Shown: positions 7,293-13,660 of the stretch, in pieces
Layout: each line of letters opens with the position of its first letter
How positions within the stretch are numbered: the stretch's first letter is position 1
From: Kiritimatiellia bacterium
Lineage (GTDB): Bacteria; Verrucomicrobiota; Kiritimatiellia; RFP12; UBA1067
Assembly: GCA_016303225.1 (NCBI GenBank)
Contig: JAEDMC010000063.1
Location: 1-14,446, forward strand
Direction of reading: 5' to 3'
DNA length: 14,446 nt
The notes under the pieces: model-generated
What the model saw: only the letters and a program-made list of their open reading frames with translations
The model's database searches: none
What the model was told of the DNA's origin: nothing
Translations under genes and position numbers: made by a program

Positions 7293-9467
7293 ATGAAAAC
7301 CACCTACGAAAGCAACGACAGTCCACTAAACGTTGACGACGCCTGCCACCGACTCGTTGAAGAAGAAATGGAGTCCCGTAAGAAACGGTGGTTCAAATTT
7401 CGTGATTTACTCATTGAAGCCGGACTGGTCATACCAATAGAAGAGTGGCCCATACCAACAGACTGGGGTTCAAAAAATGTCAATCTGATGTACGCACACC
7501 TTCGAGAGCAAATCAATTGGTCGCTCGACAAAATCAGAAACTCAAGTAATCTGATGACCCCGCAGGACAACTGGGAGTCGTTACTGCCCGATGTGTTCTC
7601 TTTTGACCTGGGGCATTTTGCATTCCGTCCGATGGAAACCTATGATGACGGCATCTATCGGACAGTCACATTAACAGACGGCTCCGCTATCAACATCAGC
7701 AAATCATCTGACTCGTCGTACATCACCTATCCCCCTCGCGATGAATGCGTTGCCGCGCTTGAAGAATACATCCGTGAGGGCGTGAGAATATCTAAACAGA
7801 TTGACTCTACCAGCAACCGCACATGGCGTAAGGCCGATGCAATTTTCCGAAAACACAGAACGCTTATCGACCTTCCAACCAGCTATCGCACCATGATGGA
7901 ACTTGGTGATCTCTTGCACGATGCTCGTATCGAGCTCACACTTGACATTGAAGATTACATCGCCACCCAGGAGAAAACAATGTCAAAGAAGCCCCTCGTC
8001 AGCGGAGATTTCAGAAAAGAACTTGAACAGCAGCTCACGTGCGCGGGCAGCGACATCGCCCAGCTTTCCGACTTTCGCGAGGAACTCCTCTCCAAAAGGG
8101 CGAGCCATTTCTGCGCATACCCCTTCTACCAACTGTCCCTCGGGGTGGTCGACACGATTTTCAACATTCTTGACGCGGCGGACTTCTACGCCGGCCAGCG
8201 GCAGATCGACATCGGCGACACGCCAGCCGTTAAGATGGAAGGCCTTATCGCAACGCTCGATTTGGAACGGGGAAACCCAAGGAATTTGGCTCGCTATTCC
8301 AGGGACAGTGGGATCGACAACCATCTGCTCCCCCTTGCGCTCTATGCACTCTTCGTCCTTCTGGAACGGCTGTGCGAGGGCATGAAAGAGCGCGTACACG
8401 GAATCAACGTGGATGATTTGTCCGGATTCTTCTACCAGTTCAAAAACGCCAGCAACGGGGAAATCCACGGCGACGAGTCATATTTCACGATAAATGACTT
8501 TCAGATTTCCCTAGACCGCATCTCGTACGACCTCAAGAATCTGCAGTCGTTCCTTCGGCTTAAAGAGCACGAGATCTACGACCAGCACCCCGAATGGGAG
8601 GTGATCGACCCCGGCGAGGATCCAGACACCTCATTTGACGGACGTGAAGACCGCCGGAACCGTTCAGCGGCGCTTCACGCCTTCTACGAGCAGCACGGCA
8701 ACCCGCTCGAAGATTTTGAAGAAATGACCGACCTTCTCGCCTGCCGATACGAGTTCGACAAGCCGACCCCCGCCTCATCCGCGAGCGACTTGAGCCCCTT
8801 CCTTGCTTCAGTCAAAGGCGTTAACCTTGACGGTAAAGTGGGAGAATCCGCCCCATGGGACTTCTCCACCGAACTCAAAAAGCTACTTTCGACGCCAATC
8901 AACATCGAGATTGCCCTGCCGGACTACACGCGCACCCCATACGGTGAAAACACCGCGACCCTACATCTCAATCCGTGGATCGCCGCTGCGAAGGCGAAGA
9001 TGTGGAACGCCTTCAATGCGTATTGCAGAAAACGCGAGGCCAAACTGCCAGACGGCATCACCAAGGAGCTTCTGAAAAAAAGAGCCGCTGAGCTGATCTT
9101 TTCGCGGCGAGATAACGAAGCCGCCATCACGCCCGCACAAGAGCTGACGAAAAAATCCGAGAACAATCGGAAGCCGAAGCGCAAACGGAAAGGCAAAGGA
9201 GGCAGACCCAAAATTGGCGCGGAAGACAAGAACGATCAACTGAGGATCGCCCGGAATTGGCTCAAGGATAACCCCGGTCTGAAAAACAGTCAATTAGCCA
9301 ATCATGTCTTTGATTTGGATAGGAAAAATCCCAGTTTGCACCGTCACGGATATATACCGCCCAAGGATGGTAAACGCCTTGCTGACACCGCTCTTATGAA
9401 GGCCATCAGGGACGATAAGGAGATCAAGGCTATCAGAGACGAGCAGAAGAGGGTGAAGGCTCAATAG
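7293..9467 (+). CDS. Large protein of unknown function with basic AT-hook-like tail
   Basis: 724 residues, not recognised. GAAGGA precedes the ATG. The N-terminal 229 residues are soluble and charged. From residue 230 (MSKKPLVSGDF) a second part begins with slightly GC-richer DNA. It contains a helical segment around LPLALYALFVLLERL (possibly buried rather than transmembrane) and an acidic linker near DPGEDPDTSFDGREDRR. The C-terminus has a strongly basic stretch RKPKRKRKGKGGRPK (about 626-640) whose GGRPK core resembles an AT-hook. A helical IARNWLKDNPGLKNSQLANHV (about 651-671) that could be a small HTH follows. This suggests a DNA-associated protein. It is transcribed away from the methylase operon and shares its upstream region, so it might be an accessory part or regulator of the defence locus, or the first gene of the mobile module. 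No function is assigned. Confidence 0.8.
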   Translation: MKTTYESNDSPLNVDDACHRLVEEEMESRKKRWFKFRDLLIEAGLVIPIEEWPIPTDWGSKNVNLMYAHLREQINWSLDKIRNSSNLMTPQDNWESLLPDVFSFDLGHFAFRPMETYDDGIYRTVTLTDGSAINISKSSDSSYITYPPRDECVAALEEYIREGVRISKQIDSTSNRTWRKADAIFRKHRTLIDLPTSYRTMMELGDLLHDARIELTLDIEDYIATQEKTMSKKPLVSGDFRKELEQQLTCAGSDIAQLSDFREELLSKRASHFCAYPFYQLSLGVVDTIFNILDAADFYAGQRQIDIGDTPAVKMEGLIATLDLERGNPRNLARYSRDSGIDNHLLPLALYALFVLLERLCEGMKERVHGINVDDLSGFFYQFKNASNGEIHGDESYFTINDFQISLDRISYDLKNLQSFLRLKEHEIYDQHPEWEVIDPGEDPDTSFDGREDRRNRSAALHAFYEQHGNPLEDFEEMTDLLACRYEFDKPTPASSASDLSPFLASVKGVNLDGKVGESAPWDFSTELKKLLSTPINIEIALPDYTRTPYGENTATLHLNPWIAAAKAKMWNAFNAYCRKREAKLPDGITKELLKKRAAELIFSRRDNEAAITPAQELTKKSENNRKPKRKRKGKGGRPKIGAEDKNDQLRIARNWLKDNPGLKNSQLANHVFDLDRKNPSLHRHGYIPPKDGKRLADTALMKAIRDDKEIKAIRDEQKRVKAQ

Positions 9468-9582
9468 GACAGATTGAGTTTGTCCTAGATTAAGGGTTTG
9501 TCCTACATCTTGAAGAAAGCCCCCGTGAATGCGGGGGCTTCTTTCTTTCACCCTTAAAAACAGGGGTTTTAGGTTTGTCCTA
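9465..9582. repeat. TTTGTCCTA repeat cluster spanning the gene end
   Basis: GTTTGTCCTA occurs three times in the same direction (9478-9487, 9496-9505, 9573-9582). The last two extend to a 13-base identity GGTTTGTCCTACA. An inverted half, TAGGACA, overlaps the stop codon of the 724-residue gene (9465-9471). The copies bracket the terminator. They could be binding sites of a regulator or recombinase, or junction repeats left by an insertion. Confidence 0.55.
9517..9549. terminator. Rho-independent terminator, possibly bidirectional
   Basis: A perfect 9-bp stem AAGCCCCCG/CGGGGGCTT (9517-9525 with 9532-9540) with a six-base loop is followed by CTTTCTTTC on the plus strand. The minus-strand read also ends in a T-rich CTTTCTTC. 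It closes the 724-residue gene and isolates the next promoter. Confidence 0.85.
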
Positions 9583-9592
9583 CAATTTTTAC

Positions 9593-9610
9593 CGGCGGTC
9601 GTTTCCGCCG
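9593..9610. other. Small hairpin in the intergenic region
   Basis: CGGCGG-TCGTTT-CCGCCG forms a perfect 6-bp stem immediately before the TTGACA promoter. It lacks a T-tract, so it is a weak terminator at best and could be an operator. Confidence 0.3.
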
Positions 9611-9617
9611 TATTTCC

Positions 9618-9648
9618 TTGACATTTGACGCAAAAATTGTAATAAAAT
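9618..9648 (+). promoter_or_regulatory. Sigma-70-type promoter of the replication module
   Basis: Consensus -35 TTGACA (9618-9623) is followed by TAATAA at 16-base spacing (9640-9645) or TAAAAT at 19-base spacing (9643-9648) in an AT-rich stretch. It leaves a leader of roughly 100 bases before the ATG at 9753 containing two hairpins. Confidence 0.6.
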
Positions 9649-9722
9649 ACACGTCACCTATGGGGAGTAATAGCCTCTCCCGAGTGTGACGACAAGTGAT
9701 CGTTCGGCGGCGTCTGAGGTCG

Positions 9723-9746
9723 CTCCTTGTGGGTTTTCACAAGGAG
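9723..9746 (+). promoter_or_regulatory. Hairpin sequestering the ribosome binding site of the HTH gene
   Basis: CTCCTTGTG (9723-9731), loop GGTTTT and CACAAGGAG (9738-9746) form a perfect 9-bp stem. The 3' arm contains AAGGAG, six bases before ATG 9753, so the folded leader would hide the Shine-Dalgarno sequence. An upstream GGGAG/CTCCC stem (about 9662-9680) offers further structure. This points to translational control by an RNA switch, protein or temperature; the trigger is unknown. Confidence 0.6.
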
Positions 9747-9752
9747 AACCAC

Positions 9753-10523
9753 ATGACAAACAGAATCACCCTGCTCACGCGCAGCAGGACGACGGGACGG
9801 ATCAGGCCGAAGAACGTCGAGTACGACGGAACGGTCGATGAGAAGGTCTGGAACAGGATCAACCACCTGTTCCAGGATAAGAAGCCGGAGGAGTACTTCT
9901 TCCCGAAGGATCCGATGGAGGTGTACAACGAGACACTCGCCCTCGTCGAGGAGAAAGCCCGCCTCATCGCAAGCGGACAGCTCGTGCTGGAGAAGTCCAC
10001 GCCCGAGACCTACCTCGTCGGCGTCGCGCTCATCCATTGGCTCAACTACCACATCCGCCAAGTCCAGCCCGAGCGCGAGGCGTACCGTCAGCTGGAGGAG
10101 ACCCGTCGGCACATCGCGGAACAGTGCCAGGTCGAGCGCAACGGCAACGCCGCGGAAGGCGCGGACGTGGGCGGCGAGACCCTTCTCTCCGCCATCGAAT
10201 GCACGGCCGAGGAACAGCTGGCACCCCTCGGGGAACTCCGCGGCGGAACGCCGATGAGCGTCAGAGGCGAACGCGCGCTGAACCGCATCGCCGAACTGCT
10301 CTTCCGCATCCAGCGCACCAAGAACGCCCTGCCGGTGTGGGAAACGCTGCTCTCGGTCGCCGCGGCTTTCATCGTCGCAGACGGCAACATGGTCGAGGCG
10401 GCGCAGCTTCTCGGCATCAGCAAGTCGACATGGTACCGCAAGTGGCCGACATGGTGCGCGTGGTTCCGTGCGGCGGCGAAGGAAAGCGCCGCGTGGGAAA
10501 AGAAGCAGGGGCTCCGTCACTAA
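9753..10523 (+). CDS. HTH DNA-binding protein of a mobile element
   Basis: 256 residues from ATG 9753, chosen over an upstream in-frame ATG at 9696 because AAGGAG lies six bases before it. The N-terminal half is helical and charged with a possible buried segment LVGVALIHWLNYH (88-100). The C-terminal segment 203-236, with ADGNMVEAAQLLGISKSTWY, is a clear helix-turn-helix of the Fis/HTH_8 or sigma region 4 type (the pattern A-A-x-x-L-G-I-S-x-x-T-x-Y). It is the first gene after the promoter, is followed by a GC-rich hairpin and precedes a DUF3987 ATPase gene, so it is likely a replication initiator-like or regulatory protein of a plasmid, phage or integrative element. Its exact family was not recognised. 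A degraded copy of its last codons lies at 12319-12358. Confidence 0.8.
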   Translation: MTNRITLLTRSRTTGRIRPKNVEYDGTVDEKVWNRINHLFQDKKPEEYFFPKDPMEVYNETLALVEEKARLIASGQLVLEKSTPETYLVGVALIHWLNYHIRQVQPEREAYRQLEETRRHIAEQCQVERNGNAAEGADVGGETLLSAIECTAEEQLAPLGELRGGTPMSVRGERALNRIAELLFRIQRTKNALPVWETLLSVAAAFIVADGNMVEAAQLLGISKSTWYRKWPTWCAWFRAAAKESAAWEKKQGLRH

Positions 10524-10528
10524 CTAAC

Positions 10529-10552
10529 AAGGGGCCCCGCGTGGGGCCCCTT
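10529..10552 (+). terminator. GC-rich hairpin between the HTH and ATPase genes (attenuator-like)
   Basis: AAGGGGCCCC, loop GCGT and GGGGCCCCTT form a perfect 10-bp stem two bases after the TAA-C-TAA double stop region, followed by CAACTTTA. The U-tract is poor, so partial termination or mRNA protection is likelier than a full stop. The downstream gene has no separate promoter that I can see. Confidence 0.55.
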
Positions 10553-10579
10553 CAACTTTACGAAAACAGGAGAAATAAA

Positions 10580-12118
10580 ATGACCAACGAATACACTGAC
10601 CTCGTCGTCGGCTTCGGGGAGAACCTCGACGCCTATGCCAAGTGGGACGCCAAGGTGCCGACCTACCTCAAGCAAAAACTCCAGCCCCGCCAAACCGCCG
10701 CGGACGAAATCCACGTCTACGCCAAGCCTGGCTCATTGAGTGCCATCGAGCGCGAACACCTGCTGGAGCTCGTCGACCCGAAGGACCTCCCCGACGGCGG
10801 CGGACTCCATCCACCCAAGGCGACGGAAGAAGTCGGCGGCGATGGGAAACGCGACCCGGGGCCGCTCCCCGAGGCGCTCCTGTCCGCACCGGGATTCGTC
10901 GACGAACTGATGGCTCACACGCTCAAGACCGCGCCCTATCCGAACAAGACGCTTGCCTTCGCGGGAGCGCTCACCATGCTCGCCCATCTCTCGGGACGCC
11001 GCTACCGCGACAAGCGCAACTTGAGAACCAACATCTACCTCATCGCGCTTGCCGAATCGGGCGCGGGCAAGGATCATCCGCGCAAGGTCAACGTCAACCT
11101 CGCCGCGGCAGTCGGCCTCATGCCGACGATGGCCGACCGCTTCGCGTCGGGGCCAGGACTCGAGGACGCCCTTCTCCTCAAGCCCGCGAGCTTCTTCCAG
11201 ATCGACGAGGCCGATACGCTCTTTAAGTGCCTGCAGGACAAGGACTCGACCACCGAGCAGATCTATGGAGCCCTGCTGCAGTTCTTCACGAGCGCGGACA
11301 CGGTCTATTCGATGCGCAAGAAGGCCCTGCAGTCCGCAAGCGCCAAGCCGAATCCGTTCGACAAGCTCCGTGCGGCCGGCATCCGCGAACCACACCTCGT
11401 CATGCTGGGGACGGCCGTGCCGCGCTACTTCTACCAGGCGCTCAGCGAACGTGCGCTTGAGAACGGACTCCTCTCGCGGTGTCTTGTGCTTGAGGCGGGC
11501 GAGCGCGGCAAGTCGGGGAACCCCCACTACGAGCCGTTCCCCGAGCGCGTCAGAACCGCCGCGGAGAAGTTTGCCCGCGAAGGCGGCTTCGAAGGCATCG
11601 ATCTCGCCAAGCCCGAAGCGCCCGTTGCGATGCCGGAGCCGATGGTCGTTCCCGAGACGGACCTCGCGACCGTCGCCTACAGGCAGGTCGTCGCCGCGGC
11701 GGAAGCACGTTACGATGCCGCGCCGGACACGACGGGCAAGGCGCTGTGGACGCGTGCCGCGGAGAAGACGATGAAGCTCGCCCTTCTCTACGCCATCAGC
11801 CAGAATCCGCAAAGTCCGCTCATCACGCCTGAAGCGGTCCGCTGGGGCTGGGCCATCGTCGATCACCTCACGCGGCGGATGCTCTACCAAGCCTCGATGT
11901 ATGTCGCGGACAACAACTTCGACGCTTATCGCCAGAAGGCCGTCCGCTATCTCCGCGATTACGGACACGGCTCGCTCAACCACGGACAGCTCCTGCGCTA
12001 CATGCACATCGACGCGGACACCTTCCGCAAGGTGATCGACACGCTGACAGAATCCGAGATGATCGTCTCGCATCCGCTCTCCAAAGGCGGGTTCCGCTAT
12101 TCGCTCGTTAACCTGTGA
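10580..12118 (+). CDS. DUF3987 (YfjI-like) P-loop ATPase, mobile-element replication protein
   Basis: 512 residues from ATG 10580, which has AGGAG seven bases upstream. The open frame reaches back to 10037 inside the preceding gene, but that part is a shadow. After a linker (1-95) comes the DUF3987-type core. It has Walker A ALAESGAGKD (156-165) with GKD where GKS/GKT is usual, Walker B FFQIDEAD (205-212) and sensor-like HLVMLGTAVP. Further on are LENGLLSRCLVLE, typical of the family, and a C-terminal winged-helix-like segment YLRDYGHGSLNHGQLLRYM. DUF3987 proteins are often fused to or encoded beside primases in phages and plasmids; no primase domain is present here. It likely acts as the helicase or loader of the element's replication, with the HTH protein upstream and repeat arrays downstream as candidate origin. 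Family assignment is good; the function is inferred. Confidence 0.85.
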   Translation: MTNEYTDLVVGFGENLDAYAKWDAKVPTYLKQKLQPRQTAADEIHVYAKPGSLSAIEREHLLELVDPKDLPDGGGLHPPKATEEVGGDGKRDPGPLPEALLSAPGFVDELMAHTLKTAPYPNKTLAFAGALTMLAHLSGRRYRDKRNLRTNIYLIALAESGAGKDHPRKVNVNLAAAVGLMPTMADRFASGPGLEDALLLKPASFFQIDEADTLFKCLQDKDSTTEQIYGALLQFFTSADTVYSMRKKALQSASAKPNPFDKLRAAGIREPHLVMLGTAVPRYFYQALSERALENGLLSRCLVLEAGERGKSGNPHYEPFPERVRTAAEKFAREGGFEGIDLAKPEAPVAMPEPMVVPETDLATVAYRQVVAAAEARYDAAPDTTGKALWTRAAEKTMKLALLYAISQNPQSPLITPEAVRWGWAIVDHLTRRMLYQASMYVADNNFDAYRQKAVRYLRDYGHGSLNHGQLLRYMHIDADTFRKVIDTLTESEMIVSHPLSKGGFRYSLVNL

Positions 12119-12131
12119 ATTCACAAACGGC

Positions 12132-12309
12132 GTGTGAACATTGGAAAAGAGGAAAGAGAGAGAAAAGTAAGATTCTCTCTCTTTTCCTTTTCTTATCCTT
12201 CACGATTTCCAATCTTCACAATATTCACTCACGAACACATAAGTTCTCCGACAGGACTTTTTCTCCGCAAATGCCCCCGTGTGAAGTGTGAACATTGTGA
12301 ACATTGGAA
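12132..12309. repeat. GTGAACATT repeat cluster with 22-base inverted pair
   Basis: Two tandem 9-base units GTGAACATT occupy 12288-12305, followed by GGAA (to 12309) and preceded by a partial GTGTGAA. The minus strand at 12207-12228 carries the same composite, two GTGAANATT units plus GGAA, matching 20 of 22 positions. A single unit GTGAACATTGGAA lies at 12134-12146. The copies are noncoding and follow the replication ATPase, which suits iterons or operators. Confidence 0.65.
12144..12192 (+). terminator. Purine/pyrimidine hairpin after the ATPase gene, terminator-like
   Basis: GAGAGAGAA (12156-12164) pairs with TTCTCTCTC (12173-12181), and the stem continues outward as GAAAAG...GGAAA with TTTTCCTTTTC, with one bulge. 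The whole 3' arm is pyrimidine-rich and U-rich. It begins 26 bases after the ATPase stop. Confidence 0.55.
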
Positions 12310-12318
12310 TTATTTTCT

Positions 12319-12358
12319 GCCGTGTGGGAAAAAATTCCGCTCTCGCGTCACTAACTAA
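12319..12358 (+). pseudogene. Decayed duplicate of the 3' end of the HTH gene
   Basis: This 40-base stretch aligns without gaps to 10488-10527, the last codons of the HTH gene. GCCGYGTGGGAAAA at the left end matches at 13 of 14 positions and CGTCACTAACTAA at the right end is identical. In the same frame it reads A-V-W-E-K-I-P-L-S-R-H-stop against A-A-W-E-K-K-Q-G-L-R-H-stop. A G-rich hairpin-forming segment follows in both places. A TGA at 12298-12300 closes the frame upstream, so it is not a gene. Confidence 0.5.
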
Positions 12359-12360
12359 AT

Positions 12361-12402
12361 TGGGGGCGCGATTACGGAGAGGTTCCGCAGCGATGCCCCA
12401 TC
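12361..12402 (+). other. Imperfect stem-loop upstream of the 76-residue gene
   Basis: TGGGGGC near 12361 can pair with GCCCCA near 12395-12400, enclosing CGGA-GAGGT-TCCG. It corresponds in position to the GC hairpin after the HTH gene and may be its diverged copy or a leader structure. Confidence 0.3.
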
Positions 12403-12433
12403 ACATTATTCCGAAAACGAAAGGAAACAAACC

Positions 12434-12664
12434 ATGAAACTCACGAAGGAACAGATCACGGAAAAGCGCGAGGAGCTCTGCAAGGTGCTCGTCGCAATGA
12501 ACAAGCAGCGCGCGAAGGCCGACAACATCAAGAAGGACCTCGCCGACGACTTCGAGAAGAACGAGAAGGCCTACCGCGATGGCGTCGTCACCGCGGCGGG
12601 CGTACTCTACCGCAAGCCGCGCTTCGAGGTGACGGCGAAGGAGAAGGTCGATGTTGAAGGTTGA
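12434..12664 (+). CDS. Small charged helical protein of unknown function
   Basis: 76 residues from ATG 12434 with AAGGA nine bases upstream. The sequence is Lys/Glu-rich and helical, with a heptad-like stretch ITEKREELCKVLVAMNKQ and then RAKADNIKKDLADDFEKN, so a short coiled coil is likely. The tail turns to beta-like VLYRKPRFEVTAKEK. Codon use fits the GC-rich neighbours. It lies between the two repeat arrays and may bind or bridge DNA complexes, or act as a small regulator of the element; neither is shown. No family was recognised. Confidence 0.7.
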   Translation: MKLTKEQITEKREELCKVLVAMNKQRAKADNIKKDLADDFEKNEKAYRDGVVTAAGVLYRKPRFEVTAKEKVDVEG

Positions 12665-12698
12665 GGTTGAGGACCGACCCCCGACCCCCTCGCCGACT

Positions 12699-12843
12699 TC
12701 GGTCGACCGACTGACAAATGTCGGGCGACCGAGGGGGCGGGGGTCGGTCGACCGAGTCGGCAAGGTCGGTCCACCGACCGCGTGAGTTCGGTCGACCGAG
12801 AAACCCAAGTCGGCCGACCGAGAGACTCAAGTCGGTCGACCGA
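12699..12843. repeat. Seven-copy array of palindrome TCGGTCGACCGA at 22-base period (iteron/centromere/operator-like)
   Basis: Copies start at 12699, 12721, 12744, 12766, 12788, 12810 and 12832. Four are exact and three (12721, 12766, 12810) have one mismatch. Spacing is 22, 23, 22, 22, 22 and 22 bases, about two helical turns, so bound proteins would line up on one DNA face. Spacers of 10-11 bases are mostly unrelated, though the last two share CAAG before the palindrome. Twenty-two is not a multiple of three and no reading frame runs through. This is a DNA-level array of protein-binding sites such as replication iterons, a plasmid partition site or a multi-operator. Confidence 0.85.
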
Positions 12844-12858
12844 GTTTGATCCATTTCA

Positions 12859-12904
12859 GGCGAGGCCATTCTTCTGTCCGCACGTCGCGGACGGGGGCCT
12901 CGCC
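12859..12904 (+). promoter_or_regulatory. Nested stem-loop in the leader of the HU/DUF4469 gene
   Basis: Outer stem GGCGAGGCC (12859-12867) with GGCCTCGCC (12896-12904) is perfect over 9 bp. Inside it GTCCG (12876-12880) pairs with CGGAC (12888-12892). No T-tract follows, so a terminator is unlikely; a leader structure or protein site ending 30 bases before the start codon is more plausible. Confidence 0.5.
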
Positions 12905-12934
12905 CGGAAAACCAAAAGGAAAGGAAAATAGACC

Positions 12935-13642
12935 ATGGAACTCAGTTTCAACTGCACCAAGGTCAACGAGGCCGTGTCCGCCGAAAAGACGGTGTGGCAG
13001 CCTCACCTCAGTTCCGTCGGAGTCTGCGAAACCGACGCAATCGCGGCTAAGGTCGCCGCAAGGACCAAGGACGATCCCGAAGTGATCAAGTCCGTCTACG
13101 CCATCACGGCGAGCGAAATCGCGAAGCTGCTCGCGCAGGGCCTCCGCGTCGTGATCGACGGCTTCTGCCGCATCGAGCTCGAGCCGCGCGGCAAGATGGA
13201 CAACGAGGACTCGGCGTGGGACCCGGCCAGGAACTCCATCGCGGCGGTCGTGATCCCGGCGGCGGAAATCCGCAACGCTGCGAACAAGCTGCGGCCCGTG
13301 AACGTCCTCAAGCCCGTCACCGTGCAGCTCCTCGGCGTGCAGGACGCCACGACCTACGAGCAGAACGCCGTCGTCAAGGGACACACGGGGCTCTGCCAGG
13401 GCGTCGGGCTCGCCGGGCGCTACCAGACCCATGAGGACGAGGGACTCTTCGTCATCGGCGCGGACGGCGCGGAGAAGAAGCTCACGATCACCGACTGCAC
13501 GCAGGGCACGATCGACTTCACCGTGCCGGACGACATCGAGGCGGGCGAATACCGCATCGAGGTCCGCAGCCGCGCGGGCGAGGGCCTCAACCGCACGCTC
13601 GTCAGGGCGTCCATCAACGGGTTCACGATCAAGGCCGCATAA
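12935..13642 (+). CDS. HU-like DNA-binding protein with DUF4469 Ig-like domain
   Basis: 235 residues from ATG 12935; an AAGGAAAGGA stretch precedes it. Residues 1-125 have the HU-fold layout: AIAAKVAARTKDDPEVIKSV and SEIAKLLAQGLRVVIDGFCRIELEPRGKM, where the LAQGLRVVIDGFCRI strand-turn matches HU_DNA-binding-domain proteins. A domain of beta strands follows (about 130-235, with TVQLLGVQD and FTVPDDIEAGEYRIEVRSRAGEG), the DUF4469 Ig-fold. Such proteins occur in many paralogues in Bacteroidota and Lentisphaerota, and their exact role is uncertain; they probably bend or bridge DNA. The position right after the palindrome array suggests it acts there. There is no signal peptide. Confidence 0.85.
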   Translation: MELSFNCTKVNEAVSAEKTVWQPHLSSVGVCETDAIAAKVAARTKDDPEVIKSVYAITASEIAKLLAQGLRVVIDGFCRIELEPRGKMDNEDSAWDPARNSIAAVVIPAAEIRNAANKLRPVNVLKPVTVQLLGVQDATTYEQNAVVKGHTGLCQGVGLAGRYQTHEDEGLFVIGADGAEKKLTITDCTQGTIDFTVPDDIEAGEYRIEVRSRAGEGLNRTLVRASINGFTIKAA

Positions 13643-13660
13643 GGGAAAGGAGAAATCGAA

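Noticed and set aside
9661..9752. Known metal riboswitch (yybP-ykoY-like opening GGGGAGTA)
   Set aside because: Only the first few bases are similar; the conserved junction sequences could not be found, so only the SD-blocking hairpin is claimed.
10037..10579. N-terminal 181-residue extension of the DUF3987 frame
   Set aside because: It overlaps the HTH gene in another frame, is Arg/Pro/Gly-rich as shadow frames in GC-rich DNA are, and the ATG at 10580 has a proper AGGAG site.
10733..12124. 463-residue minus-strand open frame opposite the ATPase gene
   Set aside because: It is antisense to a gene with Walker motifs; its Arg/Val/Asp-rich composition is typical of the complement of GC-rich coding DNA.
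12699..12843. CRISPR array
   Set aside because: Repeats are only 12 bases with 10-11 base spacers, far below CRISPR dimensions, and no cas gene is present.
12859..12904. Intrinsic terminator
   Set aside because: The stem is strong but no T-tract follows on either strand, so it is listed as a leader structure.
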